Below, in pieces: positions 23,355-35,800 of a stretch of DNA of 64,000 bases; position 1 is the first letter of the stretch; each line of letters opens with the position of its first letter. The notes under the pieces are model-generated. The model was not told the DNA's origin, did no database searches, and was given only the letters and a program-made list of their open reading frames with translations. The position numbers were made by a program, and so were the translations under genes. The DNA is from Dromaius novaehollandiae. Taxonomy: Eukaryota; Chordata; Aves; Casuariiformes; Dromaiidae. Location: assembly GCF_036370855.1 (NCBI RefSeq), contig NC_088130.1, forward strand, positions 70,904,941 to 70,968,940, read 5' to 3'.

Positions 23355-26300
23355 GAACCGAAATCTCCAAGTGCCAAATCGTTGTCTAAAAAGTGCCCAA
23401 AACGGAATTAAACATTCTTCAGATAGAATTCTAAAAAACAAAAAAGCTAAAATATTTTCCGTAAGATAAAGATGCTTTTTAATCACCCTTATCACTGCTC
23501 ATCAGAGGGTTTAAGCATATTTAGCAATGCAGATGCATTTATCAGTCTGTGGATGCTCTTCATGCAGCAGAAAACTTGGAATATTTTGCATTTATAGATA
23601 TGCTTCTAAATATGTTTTAAGATATTTTCATATTTTAGCATTCCACTAAATGCCTCTAAATCTCCTAATTTTATTGTTCCATTCAGATCAGAATTAGCAA
23701 CATTAGTTTTAAAAGAATTCGCTTCGCTTGTATATGTTGCTATGAATAGTTCAGCATACGTAGACTGCCATGGGCAATTGAAAAAGCTACTCAGAATTCC
23801 GATTTACCATCTCTTCCAAGTTCTTCAGTGTGGATCCTGATGTCTACTGCTTGCACGTTTTCATATTTACTGAACTTTACATTTTTTTGGAATAACATGA
23901 AGAAGGTCAAAATATGGCCTGTATCATAGATAGGCATTTATAGTACTCAGAATACTTCAGTGTTTTAATTCAATTTGGGCCAAATCGTAGTCAAAATTAG
24001 ACCAACTGAAATTTTTTTCATTCACATCTGTGGGATCCTGTTTGGCCGTTTCGTTTTAAAGTTAAAATACCAAAACGAGCAGTATTAGATTTTTTTTTTT
24101 TTTCTTTTTGAGGTTCTGTTCGGTGCGGCAGAGCACCCCGGCCGCCCGCCCCGTGGTCCCGGTGGTCCTCGGGCAGCCTGGCCGGTATCCGCAGGGCGAG
24201 CGGGGCCGTGCGGGGCCGTGCCCACCCCCGGGTAACCACACACAGCGCCTCGGTCAGCGAATACAGCTGCACCTAGCGGGAACAGCCTAACTGTGAACAG
24301 AACGAGATCAAAGCCAAAAGCAGTATTTTTAAAAATCTGTTCTTAAAGGGAAGTGAGCGTAACAGGAATGCAGGCAACAAGAAATACAACCACTCGCTAG
24401 ATTTTCACATTTACATCTCTAAAACCACATTCAGGCGACTTAATGAGTGGCCTCATTTTCAGGTCACAAAGAGACATTCCCTGCAGTCAAAGGAAGACCT
24501 AGGTTTTTGAGTACCTTTGAAAATCAGACTATTTGCGAAGAGGACAAATTTTAGGGTCACTTAAAGTTTGAAAATGTGGGCCAATATGTCTCAGGATAAA
24601 GGAGTCTGTAAAATAGCTGTTTTTCTTATTAAAGCAATTATACTTAAAAGTATTTTAACATTTTTATATAATTCTGTATTACGCTAAGCGAGACCTGACT
24701 ATACACTGAAAGAAGATGCAAAAGTGCATTTAAAAATCATACTTCAAAATTCTGCATTTTCATTTTTCTAAGATTCTTTACTTACAAGTAGCTGTAGAAA
24801 GCAAGGAAGGAGATCCCTGGTATGATACAAAATCCCGAGCAATGTAGAGTGTCTCCCGGTGCCCGAGGGTGTCCCTGGGCCCCCACGGCTCTGCCAGCCG
24901 TTCCCGTTAGGATTAGGCCTGAGCCATTCCCTCCCAGCCCTGGAGCCCGTGCTTAATGCCGCCAGTCTCACCTTGCAACAGCTCCAGAACACCCGATTTC
25001 CAGTGCCTGTGGTGCAAGAAATGACTGCATCCTCCACAGGACCAGACTTAGTGTGTTCATGGCAATTGCAGCCGGGAGGGACTTCATCCTGGAAATACCA
25101 AGGATTTTAAAGCCATGTAGAAAATCCCCCTTTCTTCCTATTTTAATTATCTGACATGTTCTGGCTTTTGTCTTTTAATGGGCATTTAGAGCTTGGACGT
25201 GCTATGGAAGAAGCTGGCATGCTCTCAGGTATGGCAGAGTATGGACCGCGCCAACCTGATGTCGATGAGTGGCTGCAGATTTGCTTCTGTAGAAAAGTCA
25301 GTGCTGCTAAGTTTGCTTTCCCAGTTGCATCAGTCTGCATCAGCGTTTCTGCTCGCTTTGGCTTTCCTTGCTATTGTAGTAAGCCTTTACTCATCGCTGT
25401 TCTTCCAGCAAAGTATGACTTCTAGCAAATGCTGTTATTAAGACATGGTTATGCAGTAATAGTGGTGTATTATGCCATACGGTGCCATATGATTTATTAT
25501 TAATATTGCCATTTATTATTTGTGTTGTAGCAGCATGCAAGGGCCCAGTCGGGGGTCAGAGCTCGGTCAGGCTAGACCAGCAGCGAGCAAGCGGCCAGGC
25601 TGTCCCGAGAGCTCGCCATTGCCGTAGCCCCGGGGAAGCGCCGAGCCGCAGAGCTGTCCCCAGCGAGGTCCCCCCGCTGCAAGGGGCTACCCGAAAGGCG
25701 TATCAGAGCCGACAGCGAGGCGCTCCTGGGACGGAGGAGGAGCAGGGGGGAAACACCAGCTGTAACAAAGTCTGTTGAGAAACCTCTCTTCAGGTGCCTG
25801 TGCGTATGGATTTTTATTTTTTCCCCCCAAAAAACAGAGGAGAAATTATAAAGGAAAGGAAGGGTTCTGCACTAGTTACTAATGAAGTGCATCAATTAAT
25901 CATTTCCAATATAATTTACTATTGAACTGTACAGTAAATGCGTGTTTGCTAAAGCAGGCAAATCACTCTGCAATTCACGGCGATGTGGAGCTGAAAACGT
26001 GCCCAGCAGCCAGGACCCGGCTCTGCCAAGAGCCTGCTGCGGTCCTCGCTCTGGGGAAGGGCCGGCGGCGGGAGGGCAGCTAGCGAGGCGTGCTGGCTCC
26101 TGGTTAGCACCAGGTGCTTTAATTAAGAGGCAGGTTTTCAATTTCATGGAGAAAGTGAACATTTTCAATCAGCACTTTAAAGCAATGTGAGCAATTACCG
26201 TCGTATTTGCTTGAATGTCGAGGCTGACGTGCTCTGCCGTTTTCAGCTGCCGGCGCTCCGTGGCGAGGCATCGTGCTGGCAGATGCTGTTTGGCTGCTGT

Positions 26301-27435
26301 GTCTTGTTTACATGATATAACTAGCTTAAATTTTGTATCATCGCAAGTATATATTCATTAGTCTAAACGAATGCTTTTCCGTCCGCTCGTGTGCCAAGAG
26401 GCACTTTTGGGGACGGGAACAGCCCCCGGGGTGAGGTCCTGACTCCTCGCTGGGGCTCGGCAGCGCCTTCGCCCCGGCGGCACCGGCTCTGCTCCGCAGC
26501 AGCAGCACGACTGCCCGCAGGCGCACGCACCGCCGTGGGTGCCACGCGCTCAGCATGACACCCAACCGACCTGCCACAGAATTACGGCAGTTTTGGCAAA
26601 ACCCAGAGACCAAGTTCCCCAGAGTTAAGCCAACCGGGGCGCTGCGAGGTGCCGAGACCCCCGTCCTCACGGGGAGGGCCCAGGTTCCCGCAGCATCCAG
26701 GGCTGAAACACAAGGTGACATGGGGTGCAAAGCTGTCCCTTGCTGCTGCATCTGATGGGAAATACCCCAATGGAGCGGTTTTGGACTGACCTGCAGTCTG
26801 CCAAAATTGTGCCTGCTTCCCTGAGTCTTCATGTGGAGGAAAAAAGGGAAGAACGTTCTGACGCTCCTAGAGTCCTAAATCAATCTTTTCTGCATAGTGC
26901 GTATTTTCTTTCCATTTCAGAATTAAACTCTTCGAGCACCTACGTTAGAAGATAAAAAGCAAAAATTAGAATCTGAAACCAAATACTTAAACTGTCCCAA
27001 GGTACTTTTTCATATTTTTTCTTAATCTATTTTCAAAAATTTAAGTTTCTTTCCTAATCAGGAAAAAGTTACAAAAATTGCCCACAGCTTTTCAGATGCA
27101 GGATTTGTGTTAGAAGGATCGCAATGGAAAGGCAAGTCGCATGCACAGAAGCTTCATTTGACCTCCTTAATTTAAGCAAACGCAGCATCTCTCTGAGGCG
27201 CATCCCACTCGTAGTGAAGCCGTGCGATAGCGCAAGGCGAGAGAGTCCTCCAGGGTAGGACAGGAGCAGGACACGGGGACGAGACGTGACGCCGTCACCA
27301 CATGTCCGGCCCGGGGGGATGGTGCAGCCGGGCTGCAACTTTACCGAGGGGCGAAGAGGTGCCGAGCGCTCAGTATGGAGCACAGAAATGATTGCGAATA
27401 TCCAGAAACGGGAATACAGAAAAATTATTGACAAC

Positions 27436-27562
27436 GGACCATATTATATCATTGATTTTTAAGCAAAACTCCCCATTGATTTTTCAGAACCGCATTGAAC
27501 ATTTCAGAATCATTGATTTTAATGGGGAGTTCTGCTCCAAAATCAATGGTGCAATACAGCCC
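27436..27562. repeat. Imperfect inverted repeat, MITE-like
   Basis: Two 28-bp arms (27450-27477 and 27521-27548) match at 25 of 28 positions when one is reverse-complemented, around a 43-bp spacer. Each contains CATTGATTTT and AACTCCCCATT. The outer 14 bp on each side (27436-27449 and 27549-27562) match at 8 positions, and all six differences are transitions. This pattern suggests an old palindromic element decaying by point mutation. Similar CATTGACTTCAATGGGG palindromes are common interspersed repeats in turtles and crocodiles, so this may be an ancient sauropsid MITE. Confidence 0.55.
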
Positions 27563-29272
27563 AAAGTAAATTGCTTCTGAGTATCAATATTTTTTGCCCG
27601 AGTTGTTGCAATGTGGAAAATGGTCTTTAAAATGTGCATCTTCTGTTTCTGCCTGCTTTCTTAGAGGCTCTTTGAATTCTGCTTTTGTTGAGAGGCTAAA
27701 GGGAACGGGCTGGTCGTGGCAATGGCGATGCCCAGCAGCCGTTGCAGGTGCCTCCAGCCTCCTAGGAAGGCAAAGACCCTCCTAATTCCTCCAGGTCAGG
27801 ATGGGGATTTTTCCGTGAATCCCCGTTTTCACACCATTTTGCATGCCGAACCGCGTACCAGGGGCCTCATCCTAAGCTCCTCGGGATGCAAGTGCCTTTG
27901 GCGCTGCTGGGGGCAGGTGTCGTCGCCTCCTTCGTAGGTGCCGGCAGGGAAAAGCCGGCACTGCGGGGTGCCTGGGCTCCCTGCGCCGTCGGGGCAGGGA
28001 AATCCGACCCCGTATCCGTGGGCACCTCCGTGGGCCCGGCTCCGCGCAGGGCGGCCCAGCCGGCACCTGCGCCCTGCGTTGCAGAGCTCCGAGGCTTGGC
28101 GACATTCGTCCCCTGCGCCCGCTGCTCCCCCACTAGATGTTTTGTCTCACGGGACTGAGCTTAATGTCCTCCCCAGGCAGTGTCTGACCTGTGGCACACG
28201 TAATTCTGATTTTTATAGAAAAAGAGCTCTCCCTTTCAGCGAGGACATAGTCCGGGCTCAGGCGTGGCGGGGAGCCCTAGAAGGAGCCAGCGGTTTTGCT
28301 TGGCGTCCCTTAAATCAGAGATGACAGTCAATGAAGGTCTAGATTTTGCCGCTTGCAGTGAGCTGCTGCTGCTTTATTTCGAGAGTCAGGGGTAGATGTT
28401 GGTTGTGTTTCATGGAGAGGTGAAGACCCAAAGGGTTTGGAAGAGAAAAGGAAGGCGGAATAGAGGTCCTCCATTAAACACGTGCGTGTGCTCCTGTCTG
28501 GTGAATGTGGCTCCTGCTGCGGGAAGGTGCCAGATGCAGCCCGCGACATCCAGGACAGTAAATCGCGTCTGTGTTTGTTATCGTCTTGGCTAGACTCTTC
28601 CTTTTTGTTTGCTCCAAAATCTTTCTGTCTCTGAGCATCTAAATGAATTCTTGATGGTTCAGGGAAAATACTCACTATTATTACTGAATGTCTAGACAAA
28701 CAAATATAGCTAAATGAAAGTATGCGTAATGCAGTGTAATCAATATGTGTAAGTACAAAACATTTTAGTTTACAAAATCCAAAGGAGCCCCGGGTGCACG
28801 CGGGGAGCTGCATGTACGGCCGCTGGCCCAGCAGCAGCCAGCTGCTCTCCGCGGGGATCGGTGCCACCGGGACGCGCGCGTGGACTCCCGAGGAGCAGGA
28901 CAGCACGGTACAGCAGCTGGGTGCATCCAGATGTTGCTTTTTGTGTTGGGGATTGGGCCGTAGAGCAGAGAAACATAAAGTAAAACATGTACATATCAAT
29001 GGAAATAGTGTGTTACTTCTTCTTCTTTTATACACCTTTGTTTTGTATTTTTGTTGCTTGCATCTTTTCAGCGCACGGTAGCAGGATGCGTAAAGAAGTC
29101 ATTTTGGCTGCCTGGTTTAACTGTTGAGCATACCAAAAAGCAAGTGTTGTGAAATCTAACTGACTGTGAATGGAGGTTGCAAAAGCGAATCTTTCAGAAG
29201 GCAGGTTTTCTGTAGATGAATGTGTCTTTATTCTAATGACTATACAGTTCAATGCCTGATGGAGTTGTTTTC

Positions 29273-29278
29273 AATAAA
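29273..29278 (+). terminator. Candidate polyadenylation signal (proximal)
   Basis: AATAAA inside an A/T-rich run (TCAATAAAAAATAATAAATA). Possible proximal end of the ST8SIA3 transcript. Confidence 0.35.
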
Positions 29279-29605
29279 AAATAATAAATATTTGAAAAAA
29301 TAAAAAAATCGCCGTAGCCACAATAGAGGATTCATTATTTTAATGGCCATACTGAAAGTATTATTTATTTTTAACGGCTAACGTCCATGAAGGGCCAGAA
29401 TACCGTCTCAGGTGAACGGCATGCTAAGCTGCACATGTTACGAAATATGTTGCAAGCAAAACTGGTGTTTAGTCTTGCTCCCACTTAAGAGGCACTGTTG
29501 GCTTCAGCGAGATCCGGATCGGGCCCACAGAATTACGCATTTTGTTCCAGATGTGGCAGCACATCTGCGATCTGAATGTGGCCTGCACAGGATTTTGTGC
29601 ATGTA

Positions 29606-29611
29606 AATAAA
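29606..29611 (+). terminator. Candidate polyadenylation signal (middle)
   Basis: AATAAA followed within 20 bp by TTGTCACATTTGTGAG, a GT-rich downstream element. It overlaps TGTAAATA, the Pumilio-type motif, at 29603-29610. Confidence 0.4.
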
Positions 29612-29801
29612 GTTGTCACATTTGTGAGCGAGGAACCTGGTTCTTTTTGTAAAGGAATACTGCATATTTGTTGTGACCATAGTTTGTGGAGAAAAATGCA
29701 ATGATTCATTTTGAATCTTTCGGCAATGTTACTGTTTGGTGTGAATGTGCCTGCAACATTGACTCATGTGCCAAAACACAATATTGAATGCATTGTTTTT
29801 A

Positions 29802-29807
29802 AATAAA
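29802..29807 (+). terminator. Candidate polyadenylation signal (distal)
   Basis: AATAAA followed by TGTTTTATTGTGCATTG, a T/GT-rich stretch typical of cleavage sites. It is the best candidate for the distal end of ST8SIA3, 6.4 kb after the stop codon. Confidence 0.45.
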
Positions 29808-29830
29808 ATGTTTTATTGTGCATTGAAAGT

Positions 29831-32800
29831 CTGAAACTAAACTGTGTCCACTTCTTCCTTTATTGTTATTTTATTAACTACTTAGTGTCAATAATAACTA
29901 ATGGCCTGAATTTGATGTTTTTTCCTGTGCCGTATACACACTCTACTGAACAGCAGAGCATCGTTTTAGTCAAAAAGCATTCTATATTTTAGAGGATACG
30001 CCGTGTCGTTGGAAATACCCACAAATAAACCCTATGGGCGTATGTCATGACTGTTCTACCCGAACAGAATACAGGCATGGCTACATGCTACACAGATATT
30101 ATTTGGGGGCGCAGAGATAGGATGTCGCCTTTTGTTCTGAGGCGTCAGTTGGTGGCTTCTCTCAAGACACCAGTGACACAAGACCGGTGTCACAACATGT
30201 TAGCTTTCCCCGTCTCGCGGCTGGTGTACAAACCCCCATGAACATCTGCCTGGTGCTATCCCTACCGCACCCCTTGGGCAGGCCCACAGCTGTGCCTACC
30301 AGCCATTTCACCCATGCAAGTCACAACAGCTGTGTCAAAGACACAAAAAAACGGTCGCTGGGGTCCCCGACGGCTCCAAACTACCCTGGCGTGAGGCGCC
30401 AAGCTCCTTGCCCGCTCTGCCTGCCTCAAGCTGAGCAGTGCGATTACACGTCACGCTAATGAGCCCAAGCACCCAACGGGCTTTCCCACCCAAAGTGATT
30501 TTTTTTCTGTCCTGTTTGAGGTAAATATGTGAAGCATTCACAGATTCAAACACGCTTACTAGCTCTACGATAATTCGACTGAAATATCTATCCGGACTAC
30601 AGCGCATGTCAAAAAGGAACCAAATCACTTCTTCAGAAGAGTCCACTACTTTGGGGGGTCTCTGGATGGGGTTTTCCACACGACGTTGAGACCCCTGTTT
30701 TCAGAGACACCTAACGCACCCCTGACCTCACAGCAGTTACCCTCACAGGTTCACACAGTGCAAGTCGCCTAATTTTAAGGCCTCCTTACGCACGCCCGGC
30801 CGTGCCCCACGAGACCTGCTCTCCTCCCGCAGCCCGGCAGCAGCCCTCGTCGGTGCCGCAGGACGAGGCCGTTATCCCCCGCCTCGTGTCGGCGATGTCC
30901 ATCGCTCCTCTCGGGTACCCCCCGCGCTCGTCCTTACGGCACCGTAACACCGTTCCTATTTCCACCCCATCCCCCAGCGCGCTCGCGGCTCCTCCCAGCC
31001 CCGCGCTGCCCACCAGTCTAGCGAGCGCGCTCGCTACGCGCCCTGCCAGCTGCTAATGGAAATATCGAGTGGTACCTGACGGGGACAGACCCCTGCCGAC
31101 CCTTCCGATGCCTCCCTCCATTTTATCAGCGCACCGCTGATAACTGCCTTAGCTTCCTACCGATAGCTTTTCCTCCCTGTTGAGTAGCAGAACAAATTTT
31201 CCTGACCATCTTCTTACTGTTAACAAGTTACAGAAAGTTTTATTGGTACTTTTTAACTCCCTTTTGGGGTCCCTGCTGGTTGCCTTTCGTTTGTGCCTTG
31301 CGCTTTCTGATACTCTTCCCATACTTTTTTGTACTATTCTTTTGCACTAACCCTTAGTCATCTTACTAATAATCACTTTCCGGATACTTACTTGTGCTTA
31401 AGTTTTTGAAGACTTTGTGATGCAGCCGATCTGCTCTCTTCATCTATCCTCCTTCTGTGCTGTTAACCGGGCTCGTGCCCTTAATGTCCTTTCTTTAAGC
31501 GGCTGCCAGACATGCCGGGCAACTTCTCCTCTTGTGTTTTTTCCCACGGGCTATTGCCCTCTAGGTCTCTGAGTTTAGTGAAACTTGCATTATCTTCTCT
31601 GCTTCTGAAGACTGAGACTTCTATGTTCTCCTGGTTACTTGCATTGACCTTGCCTTACATTACCACATCTTCAGCTGATTCCTCCCTGTATTGGTTCAAG
31701 TCAAACCTAGAGCACATCCACTTGCCACAGCTGGGGGGAAATCCCGGGATTCTCCATGCACACATTCCTTTTCCCAAACAGACCGTACACTGGTAGCCAT
31801 GTGATATGCTTCTGAACACGCAGAGCTGATCTTCCAGCTGAGGCCAAGGCTTGCAGGTCCTGCCCGAGGTGCTGCGCAGCCTGTGCCGCCTGCAGATGCC
31901 TTTCTGGAGAGCGTCCCCGCCACCGCAGCAGCAGTACGGCCACGGGTTCTGCTGGGGTGGCCAGCGGGGACTCAGCCACCCCCTCCTGCTCTTCGGCACC
32001 ACTCCGAGACCGCGGTAACCAGAATAAGTGCCCTTTCCCCACTGTCGCCCCACTCGCTGGGACACGGAGGAAGGGCCACTGCTCCTCCCAAGGATTTGTG
32101 CGTCCCTGCTGAATATCTGCACAGGCCACGGGGCTCCCTTTGGTGACACTGCTGCCACCCTCACAGAAGCACTGTCATGAAACGGGGACAGTGCCCAAGC
32201 TCCCGTATCACACTGAAGGACTTTTGTTTCAGTTTTTCCATCTATCATCTATCTTCATTTTCTCTCTACCTTCTGAAACCCCCAGTGACTCTGACATCAG
32301 TTTCTGACAGAGCAGGAATGATTCTTTTCACTTTTCTATTTTAATAACACCAGGAGTTTTCGAGGATGTTAATATGGATCAGAATCTGACTACGAGTCCC
32401 TTTCTAACAGGAACTTACCACGTTGTCATTGCTTTCCACCGTCTTGCTAGGCTGGGACAGCAGGGACCAGCATTTACGTGTCTCGACCCATACTTCATTG
32501 TAAACCATTTATGTCAGTCCCCCACTCCGCTGGGCAGTGTCACACAGTGCTGTACGAAGTGCACGGTACCCAGCAAGCCTAGTTCTACCACTTGCTTAGG
32601 CACGGTATCTTCTCACCTAATACAGCAGGTCAAGGAGTTCATTTCTTTCTGGACAATGTCAAAAAAATCTGTTTTTATTCTACTGTGGAAGAGCATTGTT
32701 CTTCTGTTCTTCCAATTAGTCTTCAGTGTATCTGCAGCAAGGGCACCAAGTGCAACAGCGCAAGGCACGACATATTCTTCTAGGTCACTGCTCACTGGAA

Positions 32801-35800
32801 ACCAGTATAATATTTCACTGTGCCCCATTCTCAGGATTTTTCAGTCCCTTTTTTGTGTATTTTTGGTCATACTTTAAAAATAACTACCCTCTTACTGTTA
32901 AAGAGAAACAGCTTCACACAGAGAGAGTTCCCCCTTCAACAGGCACTTGAGACAAGCTGTGTGTTGTGCTGATAGCTGAATCACTCTCTGAAGGGTCTCG
33001 TCTCCAGCAATAGCTTTGGCAATCCAGGGCCTATTTTTCTCCAGAAAATGTCTCTGGAATTTGCATTTCCCTAGAAATGCCACTGAATCTCACCATGGTT
33101 TGCAAACTGCTTATTCACAGCTAGAAGCAAATCACAATAGCAGTTACTAGATAAAAGAAGAGTAGACTTGTGGTAGGTAGAAACTGAAATGCAGAACTCC
33201 CGACAGCCAAGAGACTGCCAAAACCATCGGTCTGGGCTGAGGTACAGGTATCCTCTGTCTTTCTCCCCCCGTTTATCCTCCTCTTCTCCCCCTCTCTCAA
33301 AAAACCATCAGTGCAAGGAGCTGCACAGGCCTTGCTTCTTCACCCTTGTGTCACTTGACACCTTCCTGCAAGACACGGACTTGAACTGCATTGTGAAGGA
33401 AGTGGGTAAACTCAGGAATCTCCGACCCGACATGAGAGCTCTTAGGTGCTGTGCTATTAAAAAGGAAAGCACTTCCTCCGGCCATGTTTTAAAGAGCAGT
33501 GGCAGCGACTGCTGAGACATTTTATGAAGAGCTACTAAGCCCTGAGACGTGCTCTGAGGACTCCTAAGAGAGGGTGCAAGTAAGTAGGAGGATGCAAACA
33601 GGGGGATGCAGCCATGAAGCAGGCCTGGAGCTGCTCCACCACTCAGGACTTCCGCGTATGGTGCTTACGGGATGCTATAAGCTCTGGCAGCCATAGACAT
33701 TAGGAGCCTTTGGCAGCACGCAGCAGCTGACTAGACATTTTAAGGGTCACCATTTTGGACTTCAGGTTTGTGTTCTGCATATTAGCGTGTGAGCTTTTCT
33801 GGGGATCTGGCCTTAAACAAAAGGTTTTACTGGAAAACTTCATCCAAAGAGTTGCCAAAGGTCTTGTTTGTTACTTCCCGTACTTCATCATGTAGCACAC
33901 ACAGTAAGCTTAGTATGGTGGATCAAATTCTGCATTATTGTGAAATATTTTGAGTTACAAAGCATGTAAATTAGTGCAGAACTTGGCTCAGGGTTGTTGC
34001 TCATTAAAGTGAATTACATTACCAAGAACATCTTGTAATCTACATCCATTACCTGCAATGTGCTAGTAAAAGGTATAGATTGCCCTGCTTTAGCATGCAA
34101 GTTTTATCTTTTGCTCCGATTTGTATTATATCATAGCAACCCTTGGCACTGAGGAAGCCACATCTGCGTCCCACGCTGTCTCAGCAACCTTGCAGTGAGG
34201 CAGGGTGGCAGAAGCAGTTGACTCCAGCCGTCTGCTCGCAGGTCCCCCACCTCCGGCTGCAACCCCAGCAGCAACATCGGCCTTTGGGTCTTCATTCCGT
34301 GATCTCCGCGGCATTGCCGCAGCGGGGGCGGCTCCCTACCGTCAAGGTCTTGGCCAGAGATACGTCCACCCAAGAAGAGCCCAGCCACCACTGTCAATGT
34401 GTGCCGTCACAGAGGGTAGCCCATATTCACGGGCAACAGAGAAAAGCTAAGGAGCCTTACGAAGCACAGCCTGTGCATCGCGGCAGGTAGCAGAGCTGGC
34501 CAGCCAGCGGGGGCTGGAGAATGACCTGAAACTTGGGGGTTAATAACCACTATTTTTCTGTTTTCTCCTGCGTCAGTGGATATTTTCAGTAGACTCATGA
34601 ATATCTGATTCCAGTCTGAGCTGTGAATCTCTTGGCCTCCTTGTAGGGTAAATCCAGAGCTCTAAGAGCTGCCATTTTGCTGTGTCAGAAACGATCGATC
34701 GTTTCTACTCTATTTCTGCCTTGTGGCCAGTTTCTAGTCCAAGAGAGGACTTGCTGCTTGCCTCAACACTACTTGGTTCTCTTATTGGCTCCTTGCGAGG
34801 AACTTTGCCATGGGTTTTTTGAAGTTCACATAAATTCCCAGACACGCAGTTTTGCAGGATAGAAGGGGCCGCAATAAATACTTAGCCAGAAGTGCGCTAC
34901 TCAGGAATTCCACTCAGGGATTCCTGTATCATGACCACTTTTGTGGCTGAAATGCAATGCATGTTTTAAACTGACTGATGTAAAGACTTCTGCTGCTGCA
35001 GAATCCACTATCTCCTTTTTTTAAATTGTCATAGTGGCTATTTTCCCACTATTAAAAATGTGTTTTAAATCTCTAGTCTTTTATTACGGGCAGCTTCTGG
35101 ATATTGGATCCTTTTATGCCTTTGTGAAATTACAAGGATAACTAGTAACAGGAACATTCTCCCTGTATCTACAAATTCTTCTTTCTGATCTATTTCAATA
35201 TCCGTGAAAGAAGTGCAGGCACACACTTGACTCCCTCCCGTAAACATTCAAGACTTAACACAACGCCGGCCAAGGCCGGGGTCCTCCAGGGGAATCCCGG
35301 CGAGGCCGGAGCTGCACGGGTTGGAGTACCGCCCGGATCCGCTCCTCAGGATTTCCACCTCCAGCTCATGGATTCAAGATGACGGAAGCCTCCGGCTGAA
35401 GGAGACCTTCGAGCTGTGACTCTTCCTTGCACCAGGCACACGCCAGGTTAAGTCCCGGAGCAGTGCCCACGTATCCTCAGCTGTTCCCATCTTCTGTTCT
35501 GGATTTTTCTCCCTCTCACCACTACCGAACCCAAAGCAACTGCCAGATCAATCTACATTGCCAGCATTTATTGCCCAGCAGTATTCACAGAGAGGCTATC
35601 AAAACCCAAAATTACTTTAGAAGTGGTAATTTAGGTGTTCACCAGGATATTGGTTGTCTAACAATTCTAAGTTGGTTTCCAATAATTCTTTGTCAAATCA
35701 TACAAAAGCAAGAACTCAGCTGTCAGATAATCTAGGTCCTTCCCAACTCTTGCAGCATCAGTACCCTGCTATATACTTGGCACCGCCTTGTCCAATCTGA

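Larger units (their letters stand above)
23355..29830 (+). other. ST8SIA3: Downstream region / probable long 3'UTR of ST8SIA3
   Basis: No coding exon follows the stop codon. The first canonical AATAAA signals I noticed are at 29,273, 29,606 and 29,802, so the 3'UTR could be about 6-6.5 kb. Brain-expressed vertebrate genes often have such long 3'UTRs, but an earlier end using ATTAAA (about 23,406) cannot be excluded. The stretch mixes AT-rich sequence with GC-rich patches (24,110-24,290, 25,540-25,780, 26,380-26,760, 27,700-28,180), and those patches argue for caution. Positions 24,430-24,590 carry words like TTGAGTACCTTTGAAAATC that recall decayed amniote interspersed repeats. Confidence 0.4.
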
